Source: a virus | Strand: one strand, 5' to 3' | Length of the DNA: 43,896 bases | IMG/VR virus record: IMGVR_UViG_3300028364_000058 | Span: 1-43,896 of that record | In this document: positions 6,607 to 15,396 of the stretch, piece after piece | How positions within the stretch are numbered: position 1 is the stretch's first letter | Layout: each line of letters begins with the position of its first letter | The notes under the pieces: generated by a model | Told to the model about the DNA's origin: nothing | The model's input: the letters and a program-made list of their open reading frames with translations, nothing else | Database searches by the model: none | Made by a program: the position numbers and the translations under genes

Positions 6607-7074
6607 ATGGAAACCGAGAAACAAAAAGTATTAAAGAAAATTGATGAGTTAATCATTAAAAGAAAAAATGAAATGCTCAAGGAGTTGCCATCGATTCACG
6701 AAATCGATGACGGTATAGTTATTCGTTTTTTCACTGATTGGGATAATTGCGATGACGACAGTGAAATTAAATTTAAAAAAATCGTTAGTCACGACAACCC
6801 GAATGATAGCGTGGTATTCTTTTTTCTCCCCAAAGATTCGGTTTTTAATTTAAAACAACGATTTTACATCGGAAATCTTATTTGTTTAAACGGTAAAATA
6901 GATGTTACTGTAAATAATCAAACACGACAACTTGACGGTTATTCGAAAATCAGTGTTGATTCTAATGAAGTTCATGGTTCAACAATCGAGAACACGTATT
7001 TAATTACCTCAAGTAATAAACTGGAGTGGTCATCTGAGACATTTAATTATGTGAAACATAGCTACAATATGTAA
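6607..7074 (+). CDS. Cupin-like small protein
   Basis: A 155-residue protein. After a helical N-terminus (residues 1-30), the segment RFYIGNLICLNGKIDVTVNN, followed by a glycine turn, a strand and EVHG, resembles the jelly-roll core of cupins, near residues 85-125. Only one His is obvious in the metal-site region, so metal binding and catalysis are uncertain. It starts at the base after the stop of the preceding gene, and its end lies next to the convergent zinc-ribbon gene. It may bind a small ligand or sugar; this is a fold-level guess. Confidence 0.55.
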   Translation: METEKQKVLKKIDELIIKRKNEMLKELPSIHEIDDGIVIRFFTDWDNCDDDSEIKFKKIVSHDNPNDSVVFFFLPKDSVFNLKQRFYIGNLICLNGKIDVTVNNQTRQLDGYSKISVDSNEVHGSTIENTYLITSSNKLEWSSETFNYVKHSYNM

Positions 7075-7278
7075 TCACCATTTCCCTAATCGACATCTGG
7101 ATTTCGGACTCCTGACTTTCGCTGGCATATAGCATCCACATAATTCACAAAAATTTCTTTTCGTTAATTTGGAGCAATCGATACAAGTAGCTATTCTTCT
7201 CTTGGCTTCTTTTTCAATTCGGTAATTGGGGAAACTAAGATTTTTCCAACCCTCATAGATTTCTTGTGCCTTGCTCAT
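7075..7278 (-). CDS. Small zinc-ribbon protein
   Basis: A 67-residue protein that begins MSKAQEIYEGWKN. Four to six Cys form a zinc ribbon: C-x-x-C in CIDCSKL, then C-x-x-C-G-C in FCELCGCYMPAKV, and a final Cys in KSRCRLGKW. Similar short Cys-ribbon proteins occur in many T4-type phages, but their function is unknown. The start at 7278 is chosen because it lies two bases after the stop of the upstream gene, whereas the longer frame would run into that gene. It is the last gene of the leftward unit 9955-7075. Confidence 0.75.
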   Translation of the reverse strand: MSKAQEIYEGWKNLSFPNYRIEKEAKRRIATCIDCSKLTKRNFCELCGCYMPAKVRSPKSRCRLGKW

Positions 7279-7280
7279 GA

Positions 7281-7925
7281 CTAACCCACATAATATCCCC
7301 ATTCGAAAATATCGTTCCCATCGGTGTAAAGATTTCTGGCTGGAACGGTTTTCGAAACTATTTTATATTTATTTAAATTACCTTCTCCGTGTTCCTTGGC
7401 GTAATCCCTACTAATTGTCACCCAATCACCGCTATTAATACCAATCGGTTTTTGCTGTTGTGTTTGTAGGTCTTCGATTTGTTTTTCGATATCCCGAAGA
7501 ATTAGATTTTGTTGGTCTTCATAACTGTGGTTATTGATATTATATTTATCCTGTAAATCATAGACTATCTGGTTCTTCATTGGAAATCTACCCCATTGAC
7601 TATGATAATTTGCGATATCCAATAGGGGTTTGAGTCTGGTTTTTAACTCGTAATTAATATCGGGAACCGCACGATAGATTTTCACGGGCATATTGGGTTT
7701 ATTCCTTGCGGATTGAATGACACCGATAGCCTGATTATCTCTGTAATCACCGTAGTGACTATACATTCTTGCAGCACCACTACCATAGATATCTTCGGGA
7801 TAGCTATCGGTCAAATCATGCATTGGAGAATCTTCTGAACTCGGTGCTGAGTGTTCACCACGATAATCGTTTTCACTTAAAAACGATTCGACTTCATTCC
7901 TGATGATTTCCTGTAATCTATTCAT
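7281..7925 (-). CDS. ADP-ribosyltransferase-like accessory protein
   Basis: A 214-residue protein. The core matches a phage ART-fold family: KIYRAVP (R85), then GDWVTISRDYAKEHG (S172), then a tail of the VPARNLYTDGNDIFEWGYY type with E208. R, S and E sit where ART enzymes have their NAD-binding and catalytic residues, so transfer of ADP-ribose to a host target is plausible, as for T4 Alt or ModA. The N-terminus (MNRLQEIIRNEVESFLSEN) ends in L-S-E, a possible prohead-protease site, which suggests packaging and injection. It starts just after the stop of the 675-residue appendage gene. A degenerate ATTATTTAT lies upstream; the main promoter is probably at 9974. Confidence 0.65.
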   Translation of the reverse strand: MNRLQEIIRNEVESFLSENDYRGEHSAPSSEDSPMHDLTDSYPEDIYGSGAARMYSHYGDYRDNQAIGVIQSARNKPNMPVKIYRAVPDINYELKTRLKPLLDIANYHSQWGRFPMKNQIVYDLQDKYNINNHSYEDQQNLILRDIEKQIEDLQTQQQKPIGINSGDWVTISRDYAKEHGEGNLNKYKIVSKTVPARNLYTDGNDIFEWGYYVG

Positions 7926-7927
7926 TG

Positions 7928-9955
7928 TTAACGATAAATAATTCTTCCACCTTTACTAACCAGTATATTGGAATTTTTATTTGATTCCATTAATGCATTA
8001 TGTAAAATTTCTGGTGCAGTAAATGCTCTGTCATAGACTCTGAGTTTTTGGATTCCACCCATGAACCCCGAATCAAAATTGGATTCTATTGTTAATCCAG
8101 ATTTTCTATCATCCTGTACAAGTATATCCGAAGCCGTGTATTTGAAATCATTTATATATATTGTACCTCCACTCAGTGATTCTCCTGTGGTTTCAATTAA
8201 CAGACCAAGTTCAACAAATTGTTGTCCCGTATTATCTGGAGTTCTAAAAGTACTTTTCAATGAAACCCATTTATTTTCACCTGAGACATTAATACTTCTA
8301 TATGTGGGACTCTCGCCTTGAGAACCAACGGATAATATTGATTTTCTTGTCACAGGATAACCCGTTTCACCGTAATAAAGTATGCCGTCTACCGACCACT
8401 GATATTCCATTCTATCGGGATATGGGTGCTGACCTTCTCCATCAGGGTCTAGTAATGAAAGTCTTGGTGGATATACGTATTCCACATCATCAAGTACACT
8501 AATATCTACATCATCGCTATACATTAAAATACCAATACTACTTGTGCTGCCTTCGCTAAATATACCATCTACATATAATGACACATCAACAACATAATCC
8601 CTATTAGATAATACCGAAACGGGTTGCATGAATTTCAAGAAATACGTGTTTACAGTTGCACCAGTATAATCCATTCTCATGACTGTTAGTGGTAATTCGG
8701 TATCTGGGTCACATTCCTCGGTATATGTAAATGTTGTGCTATCAGCACTTAAAACAAAACCAGCTTCACTGGTATCCCCCGTAGGTGGGTCGTAACAATT
8801 TGTTGGAATAGGGTCGGGTTGAACCATGAAAGAAGTATCGATATAGGCAGTGTCTTGACCACCATATAATATATATGTCTGGTAATCGTAATGCCATGAT
8901 TCAGCAAGACCAAAACTTCCACCACCCCAACTAATTGAAAACGGTACGGCTTCTTGTTTTTCTTTGTCATTATTAAATGACTTGAAATAGAATTCAGGAA
9001 AACCACGATTAATCCAGACTGCACGACCATTCACATAAAATATGAGCTTACCTGTTCTACGTTCCGCACATTCCAATTCACTGTCCTCAAGATTATCATC
9101 GGGAGTGAAAACAATTGAAATCAACGTAAACCCTGTTTGACTAAGTACCACAGGTGAGGTATTGGTTTGAATCAATCCGTCTCCATCAACATATTTATAT
9201 GCGAGTCTACGGTCTTGTGTGAGTTCGAAGGCAATTGCATTATTTTTAATATTATCAATTGATGGTACTTCATTATATACTGTTCTAGTCATATTATCTT
9301 CTGGAGAAGTAAATGCTTTATTTAGCACTTCTTTGGGTTGTAGTGCATCTAAATAATTATCGAAACTCGTGTTTATGCCAGTAGTGGTTTTTCCTGTCAT
9401 GGTCTCCCCACTAAAATACGGATTATATTTATCTTCAGCACGAGCACCCATCATGTAAAAAATCCCGTGTGAATCAGGATATAGATTCACAAGACTTTCT
9501 ATTGTTATCCCATTACCGTAACGACTCGGTAATAATTTATAATTAAAACCATCTAAATTAAAAAACCCCTGTAGATACCCACCATTTAAATCGAAATAGT
9601 TACCTGACGCACCACTGGTTATTCCCGATATTGGTAGATATTGGGTGTTTATTGTCATACCACTTGTTTCTCCTGTACTGGGATTCTGAACATCATTGTA
9701 TCCAACTCTGTACATCGAAAGCACATTATCTTCAGGGGTTAGTTCGATACCTTCCCACATGACATTCATTCTTCCGTTATCGAAAGCCGTTAACCCGAAA
9801 TCCATTAAATTGATATTATTGGTAACCGCTCCACTCCATTTAGTCAGACTAAATGAGGTCAATCCAGTATTTAAATCCCAAGAATTTAAGTCGGTTAGGT
9901 CTATATGGATAGCCAAATTACTGGTGATTATGTCGTTCAAGCATTCTAAATTCAT
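7928..9955 (-). CDS. Tail or appendage protein with LamG-like domains
   Basis: A 675-residue protein, rich in Thr, Ser, Gly, Asn and aromatic residues, with no signal peptide. A beta-sandwich (concanavalin/LamG-like) is suggested at residues about 150-370, with a strand containing KLIFYVNGRAVW, and a second near the C-terminus ending MGGIQKLRVYDRAFTAPEIL, a common close of LamG-like domains in phage structural proteins. Such domains often bind carbohydrates, so a tail-fibre or receptor-binding role is likely. The gene is on the minus strand opposite the main late block but keeps its own late-promoter element 18 bases upstream. Exact virion location is not known. Confidence 0.7.
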   Translation of the reverse strand: MNLECLNDIITSNLAIHIDLTDLNSWDLNTGLTSFSLTKWSGAVTNNINLMDFGLTAFDNGRMNVMWEGIELTPEDNVLSMYRVGYNDVQNPSTGETSGMTINTQYLPISGITSGASGNYFDLNGGYLQGFFNLDGFNYKLLPSRYGNGITIESLVNLYPDSHGIFYMMGARAEDKYNPYFSGETMTGKTTTGINTSFDNYLDALQPKEVLNKAFTSPEDNMTRTVYNEVPSIDNIKNNAIAFELTQDRRLAYKYVDGDGLIQTNTSPVVLSQTGFTLISIVFTPDDNLEDSELECAERRTGKLIFYVNGRAVWINRGFPEFYFKSFNNDKEKQEAVPFSISWGGGSFGLAESWHYDYQTYILYGGQDTAYIDTSFMVQPDPIPTNCYDPPTGDTSEAGFVLSADSTTFTYTEECDPDTELPLTVMRMDYTGATVNTYFLKFMQPVSVLSNRDYVVDVSLYVDGIFSEGSTSSIGILMYSDDVDISVLDDVEYVYPPRLSLLDPDGEGQHPYPDRMEYQWSVDGILYYGETGYPVTRKSILSVGSQGESPTYRSINVSGENKWVSLKSTFRTPDNTGQQFVELGLLIETTGESLSGGTIYINDFKYTASDILVQDDRKSGLTIESNFDSGFMGGIQKLRVYDRAFTAPEILHNALMESNKNSNILVSKGGRIIYR

Positions 9956-9973
9956 TTTGTACTGGAATTTATC

Positions 9974-9982
9974 ATAAATACT
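9974..9982 (-). promoter_or_regulatory. Late-promoter element (AGTATTTAT)
   Basis: Minus-strand copy, 18 bases before the ATG at 9955. It faces away from the + strand copies at 10004 and 10033, forming a divergent late promoter region. Confidence 0.7.
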
Positions 9983-10003
9983 GAAGTCATTTAAATATCG
10001 CTG

Positions 10004-10041
10004 AGTATTTATGAAAAATGATTAAATAATCACGTATTTAT
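10004..10041 (+). promoter_or_regulatory. Two tandem late-promoter elements
   Basis: AGTATTTAT at 10004-10012 and CGTATTTAT at 10033-10041. The second ends 12 bases before the ATG at 10054. Confidence 0.7.
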
Positions 10042-10053
10042 AAAAACTATATT

Positions 10054-10404
10054 ATGGGACAAAACAAAGAAAGACTTTTTGAAGTAATGGGTAGACTAGA
10101 TAAAACGTTCAAACCCAAAATGAATGAAGAACTCGAAATTGTCGGAACAAACGATGATAGCGAAGTACCTACTGAAATCGGTGGTGAGGAAATGCCTGTT
10201 GAAGAAAAATATGAAGAACTCAAAGAAAAGGTTGGGGAACTCTATGCAATGATTAACGGTGAAGAAGGTGAGGAAGAACTGGAAGCTGAACCTGAAATCG
10301 GTGGTGAAGAAATACCAGTTGATGAACCTGAAATCGGTGGTGAAGAAGGTGAAGATGAAATTGAGTTGGGTGAAAGTAAAAAAATAAGGAGTAAAATCCG
10401 TTAA
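10054..10404 (+). CDS. Acidic repeat protein with packaging-type N-terminus
   Basis: A 116-residue, very acidic protein. The N-terminus (MGQNKERLFEVMGRLDKTFK, then P-K-M-N-E) is the clearest member of the shared peptide family. After it come three repeats built on EIGGEE, each followed by a variable M/I-PV-E or GEDE segment, and a short basic end (KKIRSKIR). Proteins of this kind could be internal head components whose N-terminal peptide is removed at a (M/L)-N-E site. The next gene starts four bases after its stop. Function is inferred only from the shared N-terminus. Confidence 0.7.
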   Translation: MGQNKERLFEVMGRLDKTFKPKMNEELEIVGTNDDSEVPTEIGGEEMPVEEKYEELKEKVGELYAMINGEEGEEELEAEPEIGGEEIPVDEPEIGGEEGEDEIELGESKKIRSKIR

Positions 10405-10408
10405 CACA

Positions 10409-11413
10409 ATGGCTGAATATCAAGGAAAAGATGTGGAGCTTAACCAACCCGTGCGTGGTGATGTTAAGAAGTATAAGGTCTATGTGAAAGACCCCAGTAC
10501 TGATAATGTTAAAAAGGTTAGCTTTGGTGATAAGAATATGGAAATTAAACGTGATAATCCCGAAAGGCGTAAGAATTTTCGTGCTCGTCACAAATGTGAT
10601 ACTGCCAAGGACAAAACCACACCTCGTTACTGGTCATGTAAATTCTGGTCAAAGAAAAATGTTAACGATATCCTTAAAGAAGTTATTGAGCCAGACGCTG
10701 TTGATGTATCCAGCATACAAATGCACGATGAATTAAACCCCCTGATTTGGGACGACATAAAAATTAAATCCGAAGTCAGAAAAACGTTATTAAAAAATGC
10801 TAAGAGATTCATTGAGTTTAGTGATACTGAAAACCTGAAATTCGAAGACATCATATTAACTGGTAGCATGGCAAATTATAACTATAACGAGAACTCTGAC
10901 TTGGATGTACATATTGTATTGGATTTTGACCAGATTTCCGAGAACAATGATTTTGTTGGTGACTTTTTTAAATTAAAAAAACAGCTGTGGGCTGAAAATC
11001 TTCCGATTCAAGTCAAAGGACACGATGTTGAAATGTATTTTCAGGATAGTAAAGAACCACATCACTCAAGCGGGACATATTCACTTGTTAGGGATGAATG
11101 GATAAATAAACCCACAAAAAAAATTGTAAACATTAATAGTGGTGCTGTTCAACTAAAAGCCGCCGATTTAATGAATACCATAGATGACCTCGAAGACAAT
11201 AGAAGTAAAGAGAACTTTCTTCAGCGATACGAAAAGATTAAGAATAAAATAAAAAAAATGAGACAATCGGGTCTCGATACTGGTGGTGAATATTCCGTTG
11301 AAAACCTAGCGTTTAAAATTCTAAGAAATAACGGATATCTTGAAAAACTTATTTCAATGAAAAACGATTATCTCACCAAGGAATTGAGTCTTAATGAATT
11401 TATTGATGATTAA
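10409..11413 (+). CDS. Nucleotidyltransferase-fold protein with Cys/His N-terminal domain
   Basis: A 334-residue protein with two parts. Residues 20-80 form a conserved phage domain (KKYKVYVKDPSTDNVKKVSF, then ERRKNFRARHKC and YWSCKFW), with Cys and His that may bind zinc. Residues 110-250 show the polymerase-beta-type nucleotidyltransferase signature: GS at 152-153 (ILTGSMANYNYNENSDLDVH), D164 and D166, and later VEMYFQDS with a possible third acid. It could transfer a nucleotide to RNA, a small molecule or a protein, but the substrate is unknown. The tail is helical and charged. It sits in the late operon between the acidic protein and a small protein. Confidence 0.75.
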   Translation: MAEYQGKDVELNQPVRGDVKKYKVYVKDPSTDNVKKVSFGDKNMEIKRDNPERRKNFRARHKCDTAKDKTTPRYWSCKFWSKKNVNDILKEVIEPDAVDVSSIQMHDELNPLIWDDIKIKSEVRKTLLKNAKRFIEFSDTENLKFEDIILTGSMANYNYNENSDLDVHIVLDFDQISENNDFVGDFFKLKKQLWAENLPIQVKGHDVEMYFQDSKEPHHSSGTYSLVRDEWINKPTKKIVNINSGAVQLKAADLMNTIDDLEDNRSKENFLQRYEKIKNKIKKMRQSGLDTGGEYSVENLAFKILRNNGYLEKLISMKNDYLTKELSLNEFIDD

Positions 11414-11415
11414 CC

Positions 11416-11664
11416 ATGAGAAAATTTATTGTAACACGAGCGCAATTGAATGAATATATCGAGAATAAGAAAGCCGAAAAGGTGTTCTATGATATTGTTG
11501 CCGATTTACATAATAATCAGAAATTTCTGAATGAGAGCATTTCGAAAGAACGTGTGAACCAATCGGTAATTGATAACTATGTGAGGAAAAATCTCATTAC
11601 TCCGAAAGTAAATGAGATGCTCGTTAAATACGGAATCATTAATGAAAATCATCAAATATTATAA
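11416..11664 (+). CDS. Small protein of unknown function
   Basis: An 82-residue, predicted all-helical protein. It starts two bases after the previous stop, so it is translationally linked. The N-terminus (MRKFIVTRAQLNEYIENKK) contains L-N-E, which could be a protease site, but the match is short. No family recognised. Confidence 0.6.
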   Translation: MRKFIVTRAQLNEYIENKKAEKVFYDIVADLHNNQKFLNESISKERVNQSVIDNYVRKNLITPKVNEMLVKYGIINENHQIL

Positions 11665-11680
11665 TTTTTGGTCTCGCACA

Positions 11681-11689
11681 AGTATTTAT
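11681..11689 (+). promoter_or_regulatory. Late-promoter element (AGTATTTAT)
   Basis: Followed by a 42-base A-rich leader to the ATG at 11732, one of the longest leaders in the window. Confidence 0.65.
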
Positions 11690-11731
11690 AAAAAAATATA
11701 GCAAAATAATACCATATAAAAAGACATTACA

Positions 11732-14257
11732 ATGGCAAAACATAAAAGCGAAGAAGCGTTTAACGCAAGAATGAGACAGTTAGCTAATATTGGCGGGACT
11801 TCATCATTGAAAGAATCTAACTCATTAGGTGAATTAATCGATGTTAAGCGTACTGCTGACGGTGTTGCTTATGGCATCGTGAAAGAAAATCATCAGTATT
11901 ACATAAAAAAAGGTGGGTTGAGAGAAAATCCAAGTGTTGCGGATTTCGCATATATTGGTGGTTTATCAAACATAACCGAACATCAGTACCCATCACTTTC
12001 GACAGCGGATAAAAATAGAAATTTTCTGCTTGCAACCATTAACGAGTCGCTTTCAACTAAGGTAAGTAAGACAGGTAGTAAGAAAGAAGTTCTGAATGAA
12101 GATAATGCTGAAAAAGAAATTGCTGCTGCAAGTAAAAAGGTTGATGATTTGGAAGCAGCTACCGATGCTGCTACCGTTGCCGATGTTCCTTCAGAACCTG
12201 TAGATGATGGTGGTGAGGAAGAAATGGCTGCTGGAATCGAAGACATGCCAACAGATGAACCCGCTCCTGAAGGTGGTGAAGAAGCACCTGCTCCAGAGGT
12301 AGGTATTGATGTAGCACCAGAAGATGGTGAGGAAGCACCCGATGGCGATGAGGTGGATGCTCCAGAAGGTGGTGAAGAAGACATAGACGCTGCACCAGAA
12401 GATGGCGAAGAAGAAGAAAGTACTGGCATTGGTAATTTAAGTGATTCTCTAATGGATAAAATTGGAAGTGCTGCTGATGAAATTAGGAAAGAAAATATTG
12501 ATGCCACTGGAACCGCATGGCTTCTCGGAACTTTTTTATCTGCCTTTAAAGGCAGTGATGACGACCCATCGAATAATAAATTCAGAGAATTGGGTGAAAA
12601 AGAAAGAGAAGAATATGCTGATATGATTCAAAACGTTACCAGTGATGAGGAAAAAGCAAGTGTAGCGGATACAGTCCCACAAGATGGTGATGAAGAAATG
12701 GAAGAGGGTGAAAAATGTAGTGAATGCGGTGGATTTAAAGAATATGCTGAAGCCAGAGGTTATACCTCTGAATCCCTTATGGAATGTGGAGACGAAGAAA
12801 TGGCTAACCTTATGAGTGGATATGCGAATGCACATGGTGAAGGTCAAAATGACGGTGATTTTCAAATAGTTGCGCTTCTCGCCACACCTGAAATTCTTGA
12901 AAAACTCAAATCGGAATACGGGCACGAGGAATTCGCAGGACAAGTCGAACCAATAGCAACTGGAATGGATGACGAAACCAAAGAAGCCGAACTCAATGAA
13001 TTATTTGGTGGTCTTAAAAATTTGGGTAAAGCTGCTGGACAAGGTATTAAACAGGGCGCACAAAATCTTGGACAAAATATTAGTGATAAGGCTGGTCAAG
13101 TTAAACAAGCTGTTGGACAAGCAGCAACTAATGTGAAACAAACATATCACGCAGGTGAACTTGGGGGTGAGGTAAAGAAACTCGAAAAAGCTGCTGCTAA
13201 TTTAGGAGGTCAAGTCGATTCTCTTAATAAGAGAATGCAAAAAGCTGGTGGTCAACCAGTTAATCTTCAAAGTATTTTAACTACCATTAAAAATCAAGTT
13301 GGTGGTGCTAAAGGTGTAGACCTTAGTAAATACGGTAGTGTTCAAGAGGAAGGACCTGAAGTTCCCACGGATAGTCTCGAAGTTCAACCTAATATGGTTG
13401 AGAGTTCTGATGATGTTAAATCGGAAGAAGATTTCAAAGAATATGCTATAACAGTTTTGAAAAAAGCACATGGTGAGGATTACGATACCGATAAAGCTGA
13501 ATACATGATTAAGGGTTTGGTTAATATGACGAAAGCCAGTGATGAAGAAAATTGGGGTGATGCAATCGGTATTCTACAACAATCTCTTGATGAATCACTT
13601 GAAGAGGCTGTTGATATCAAAGTCAGTGAGAAAGAAGGTAAGAAACTCAGTGCCGAGAAAGCACCTGAAGTCGAAATGAAAGAAGGCGAAGAAAAATTTG
13701 AAATCGGTGCAGGTTTTGATTCAATGGGTGGTGCGGTTGTAAAACCAGAAAGTGTTCCTGTTACAGAAGCCGAAATCAAACTCAGAAAATATATTCGTAA
13801 TAGACTCGAAGAAAAAGCTGGTATGAGGAAACCAGTGTTGAATGAAAACAAGAAATCCGAAACCCTTTTGAAACTCGATAGAGTTATTGATAAGCAACTC
13901 GGATTGTTTGAAAATGCAGCGATGAACGAAATAATGGGTTTCAGTGTAAGAGAAAAATTCAATAAAATGAACCCCAACGACCCAAGTCAGGTTGAACAAC
14001 TTTTTAATAAAACGTTCAACGATATTCTCACTAATCCTCAAATGGGTGCAATTGCAAGAGCAGCTAAAACCACACCAACGGAAACCAAATACGAAATACT
14101 GAAACAGTATGTGGATAACAACGGTGGGACTCTAAGACTTGCTGACCGTGATACTATAAGATACGCAACACGGCAAGAAAAAAATACCGCAACACCAAGT
14201 GCTTTCACTCAAGGTGGAACTCAAGGTAGAACCCAATGGGGTGGTACGGCAGGATAA
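11732..14257 (+). CDS. Large acidic virion/core protein (structural, unknown)
   Basis: An 841-residue protein with no recognised enzyme motif. It begins MAKHKSEEAFNARMRQLANI with an S-L-K-E soon after. Residues 130-235 form a very acidic Gly/Pro/Glu repeat (PEGGEEAPAPEV, PEDGEE units). A Cys pair (C-SEC-G) lies near residue 330. A Gly/Gln/Lys-rich helical stretch with GQAATNVKQ follows (residues 430-480). The C-terminus has a K/R/E-rich helical module ending in VLNENKKSE. The position just before the terminase, the acidic low-complexity linkers and several L-x-E sites make an internal head or portal-associated protein plausible. The link to any named T4 protein is not established. Confidence 0.6.
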   Translation: MAKHKSEEAFNARMRQLANIGGTSSLKESNSLGELIDVKRTADGVAYGIVKENHQYYIKKGGLRENPSVADFAYIGGLSNITEHQYPSLSTADKNRNFLLATINESLSTKVSKTGSKKEVLNEDNAEKEIAAASKKVDDLEAATDAATVADVPSEPVDDGGEEEMAAGIEDMPTDEPAPEGGEEAPAPEVGIDVAPEDGEEAPDGDEVDAPEGGEEDIDAAPEDGEEEESTGIGNLSDSLMDKIGSAADEIRKENIDATGTAWLLGTFLSAFKGSDDDPSNNKFRELGEKEREEYADMIQNVTSDEEKASVADTVPQDGDEEMEEGEKCSECGGFKEYAEARGYTSESLMECGDEEMANLMSGYANAHGEGQNDGDFQIVALLATPEILEKLKSEYGHEEFAGQVEPIATGMDDETKEAELNELFGGLKNLGKAAGQGIKQGAQNLGQNISDKAGQVKQAVGQAATNVKQTYHAGELGGEVKKLEKAAANLGGQVDSLNKRMQKAGGQPVNLQSILTTIKNQVGGAKGVDLSKYGSVQEEGPEVPTDSLEVQPNMVESSDDVKSEEDFKEYAITVLKKAHGEDYDTDKAEYMIKGLVNMTKASDEENWGDAIGILQQSLDESLEEAVDIKVSEKEGKKLSAEKAPEVEMKEGEEKFEIGAGFDSMGGAVVKPESVPVTEAEIKLRKYIRNRLEEKAGMRKPVLNENKKSETLLKLDRVIDKQLGLFENAAMNEIMGFSVREKFNKMNPNDPSQVEQLFNKTFNDILTNPQMGAIARAAKTTPTETKYEILKQYVDNNGGTLRLADRDTIRYATRQEKNTATPSAFTQGGTQGRTQWGGTAG

Positions 14258-14294
14258 TATGATTCCATATTATATATTTTAGAATTAAGTTATG

Positions 14295-14320
14295 AAAAAC
14301 CCGAAGAAATTCGGGTTTTT
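14295..14320 (+). terminator. Rho-independent terminator
   Basis: A perfect 11-base-pair hairpin (AAAAACCCGAA/TTCGGGTTTTT) with GAAA loop and a T run, 37 bases after the stop at 14257. It can act in both directions because of the A/T ends. Confidence 0.85.
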
Positions 14321-14356
14321 CTGTAACCTTTTATTATCTATATCGTATAATCTTGC

Positions 14357-14764
14357 ATGATATACAGAAAATTCAATAAATTAAAATTTAAGAGAACCTA
14401 TATCGGTGGTTCTAAAAAGCGTGAACTCGAAATCTTTGCGAGTGTTCAGGGCACAAAAGAAGATAATTCGGAATGCGATTGGTTTGAGTATCGCAGATTG
14501 TTAATGAATTACTGTGATGATATTCTTAACATCATCATTACTTGGAAAACCGTGTCAAATGTCTTGAGACACGCATTTCTTGTGTTAGGTATTTTAATTG
14601 CATTCACGAATCCCACATATGCCATTGTTATAGCAATCATTAGTTTTGTTGCACACATACTTTATCTGTCTCAAACAAATAAAGAAATGAAAACCCTTGC
14701 ACAATATGGATTTGCCTTGGATGTGATTAATCGAGAAACTGGAGTAGAGTTATCGAAAAATTAA
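14357..14764 (+). CDS. Two-transmembrane small membrane protein
   Basis: A 135-residue protein with a charged N-terminal region, then two predicted membrane helices near residues 70-84 (LRHAFLVLGILIAF) and 86-104 (TYAIVIAIISFVAHILYL), separated by a short N-P turn. A charged C-tail follows. Short two-helix hairpins are typical of phage holins, but nearby lysis genes are not clear, so this is only a possibility. The start has no late element directly upstream; it follows a terminator and probably uses an unrecognised promoter or read-through. Confidence 0.55.
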   Translation: MIYRKFNKLKFKRTYIGGSKKRELEIFASVQGTKEDNSECDWFEYRRLLMNYCDDILNIIITWKTVSNVLRHAFLVLGILIAFTNPTYAIVIAIISFVAHILYLSQTNKEMKTLAQYGFALDVINRETGVELSKN

Positions 14765-14783
14765 TCAAGATTTCTTGTGGTTC

Positions 14784-14792
14784 AGTATTTAT
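14784..14792 (+). promoter_or_regulatory. Late-promoter element (AGTATTTAT)
   Basis: Lies 14 bases before the preferred ATG at 14807. The frame's GTG at 14777 would put the promoter inside the coding region and is not used. Confidence 0.65.
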
Positions 14793-14806
14793 ATGAAAAT
14801 CACGAT

Positions 14807-15289
14807 ATGAACCACGATGAAAACCAATTGAAATTAATTTATGTTTTAAAAATCGGTTACAACGCCAAGGATGAAGGACTCTATGAATTTATTTTTTCGT
14901 TAGACCCTACTAATATCGATGTCGAGGGTTGGATGTGGGACATTAGTCCTGCTTGTAATAATGCTGACCCACCAACCGAAGAATATATTGATGAAATTTT
15001 AAATCTGAAGACTTCTTCATTTGATTTATTTTGTCTTCACGAAGCCGTAGACCGTGAATATATGCATGGCTATCATACAATTCATGCGTTGGCGTATGAA
15101 ACCGAGAGGCAGATGGAAACATCTGGATATAGTGATTACGAACAGATGTTCGAAAACGACAGCGATGACACGCCTTTACTTGTGTTTCACTACGGCATGA
15201 CATTGAAAAAAATAAAGTCATTACTGGATTTCAGGAAAATTATTTTAAGAGGAAATGAATTCGTTGAAACATCGTCATTAAAATTTTAA
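14807..15289 (+). CDS. Unknown late protein
   Basis: A 160-residue acidic protein. Early segment (LIYVLKIGYNAKDEGLYEFI), then DVEGWMWDISPACN and a helix with HEAVDREYMHGYHTIHAL. The pattern of aromatic and acidic residues is even, without a known catalytic motif. It is flanked by a late-promoter element and a hairpin terminator, so it is a single-gene late unit. Function is unknown. Confidence 0.65.
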   Translation: MNHDENQLKLIYVLKIGYNAKDEGLYEFIFSLDPTNIDVEGWMWDISPACNNADPPTEEYIDEILNLKTSSFDLFCLHEAVDREYMHGYHTIHALAYETERQMETSGYSDYEQMFENDSDDTPLLVFHYGMTLKKIKSLLDFRKIILRGNEFVETSSLKF

Positions 15290-15321
15290 AGTTCATCGCT
15301 CCATTCGGGTGAGGGAAATCG

Positions 15322-15366
15322 AGGCACGGCAAGTCAAGATACTTGTCGTGCCTTGCTATTTTATTG
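15322..15366 (+). terminator. Probable terminator
   Basis: A 12-base-pair hairpin (GGCACGGCAAGT/ACTTGTCGTGCC, one G-U) followed by a T-rich tail TTGCTATTTTATTG. It is imperfect but sits right after the stop of the preceding gene. Confidence 0.65.
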
Positions 15367-15372
15367 TGCATT

Positions 15373-15381
15373 AGTATTTAT
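15373..15381 (+). promoter_or_regulatory. Late-promoter element (AGTATTTAT)
   Basis: 15 bases before the terminase ATG at 15397. Confidence 0.7.
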
Positions 15382-15396
15382 TATAAAATATTGTAA

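Noticed and set aside
11983-12507. A 174-codon Ser/Pro-rich minus-strand frame
   Set aside because: It is the shadow of the acidic Glu/Gly repeat in the + strand protein at 11732.
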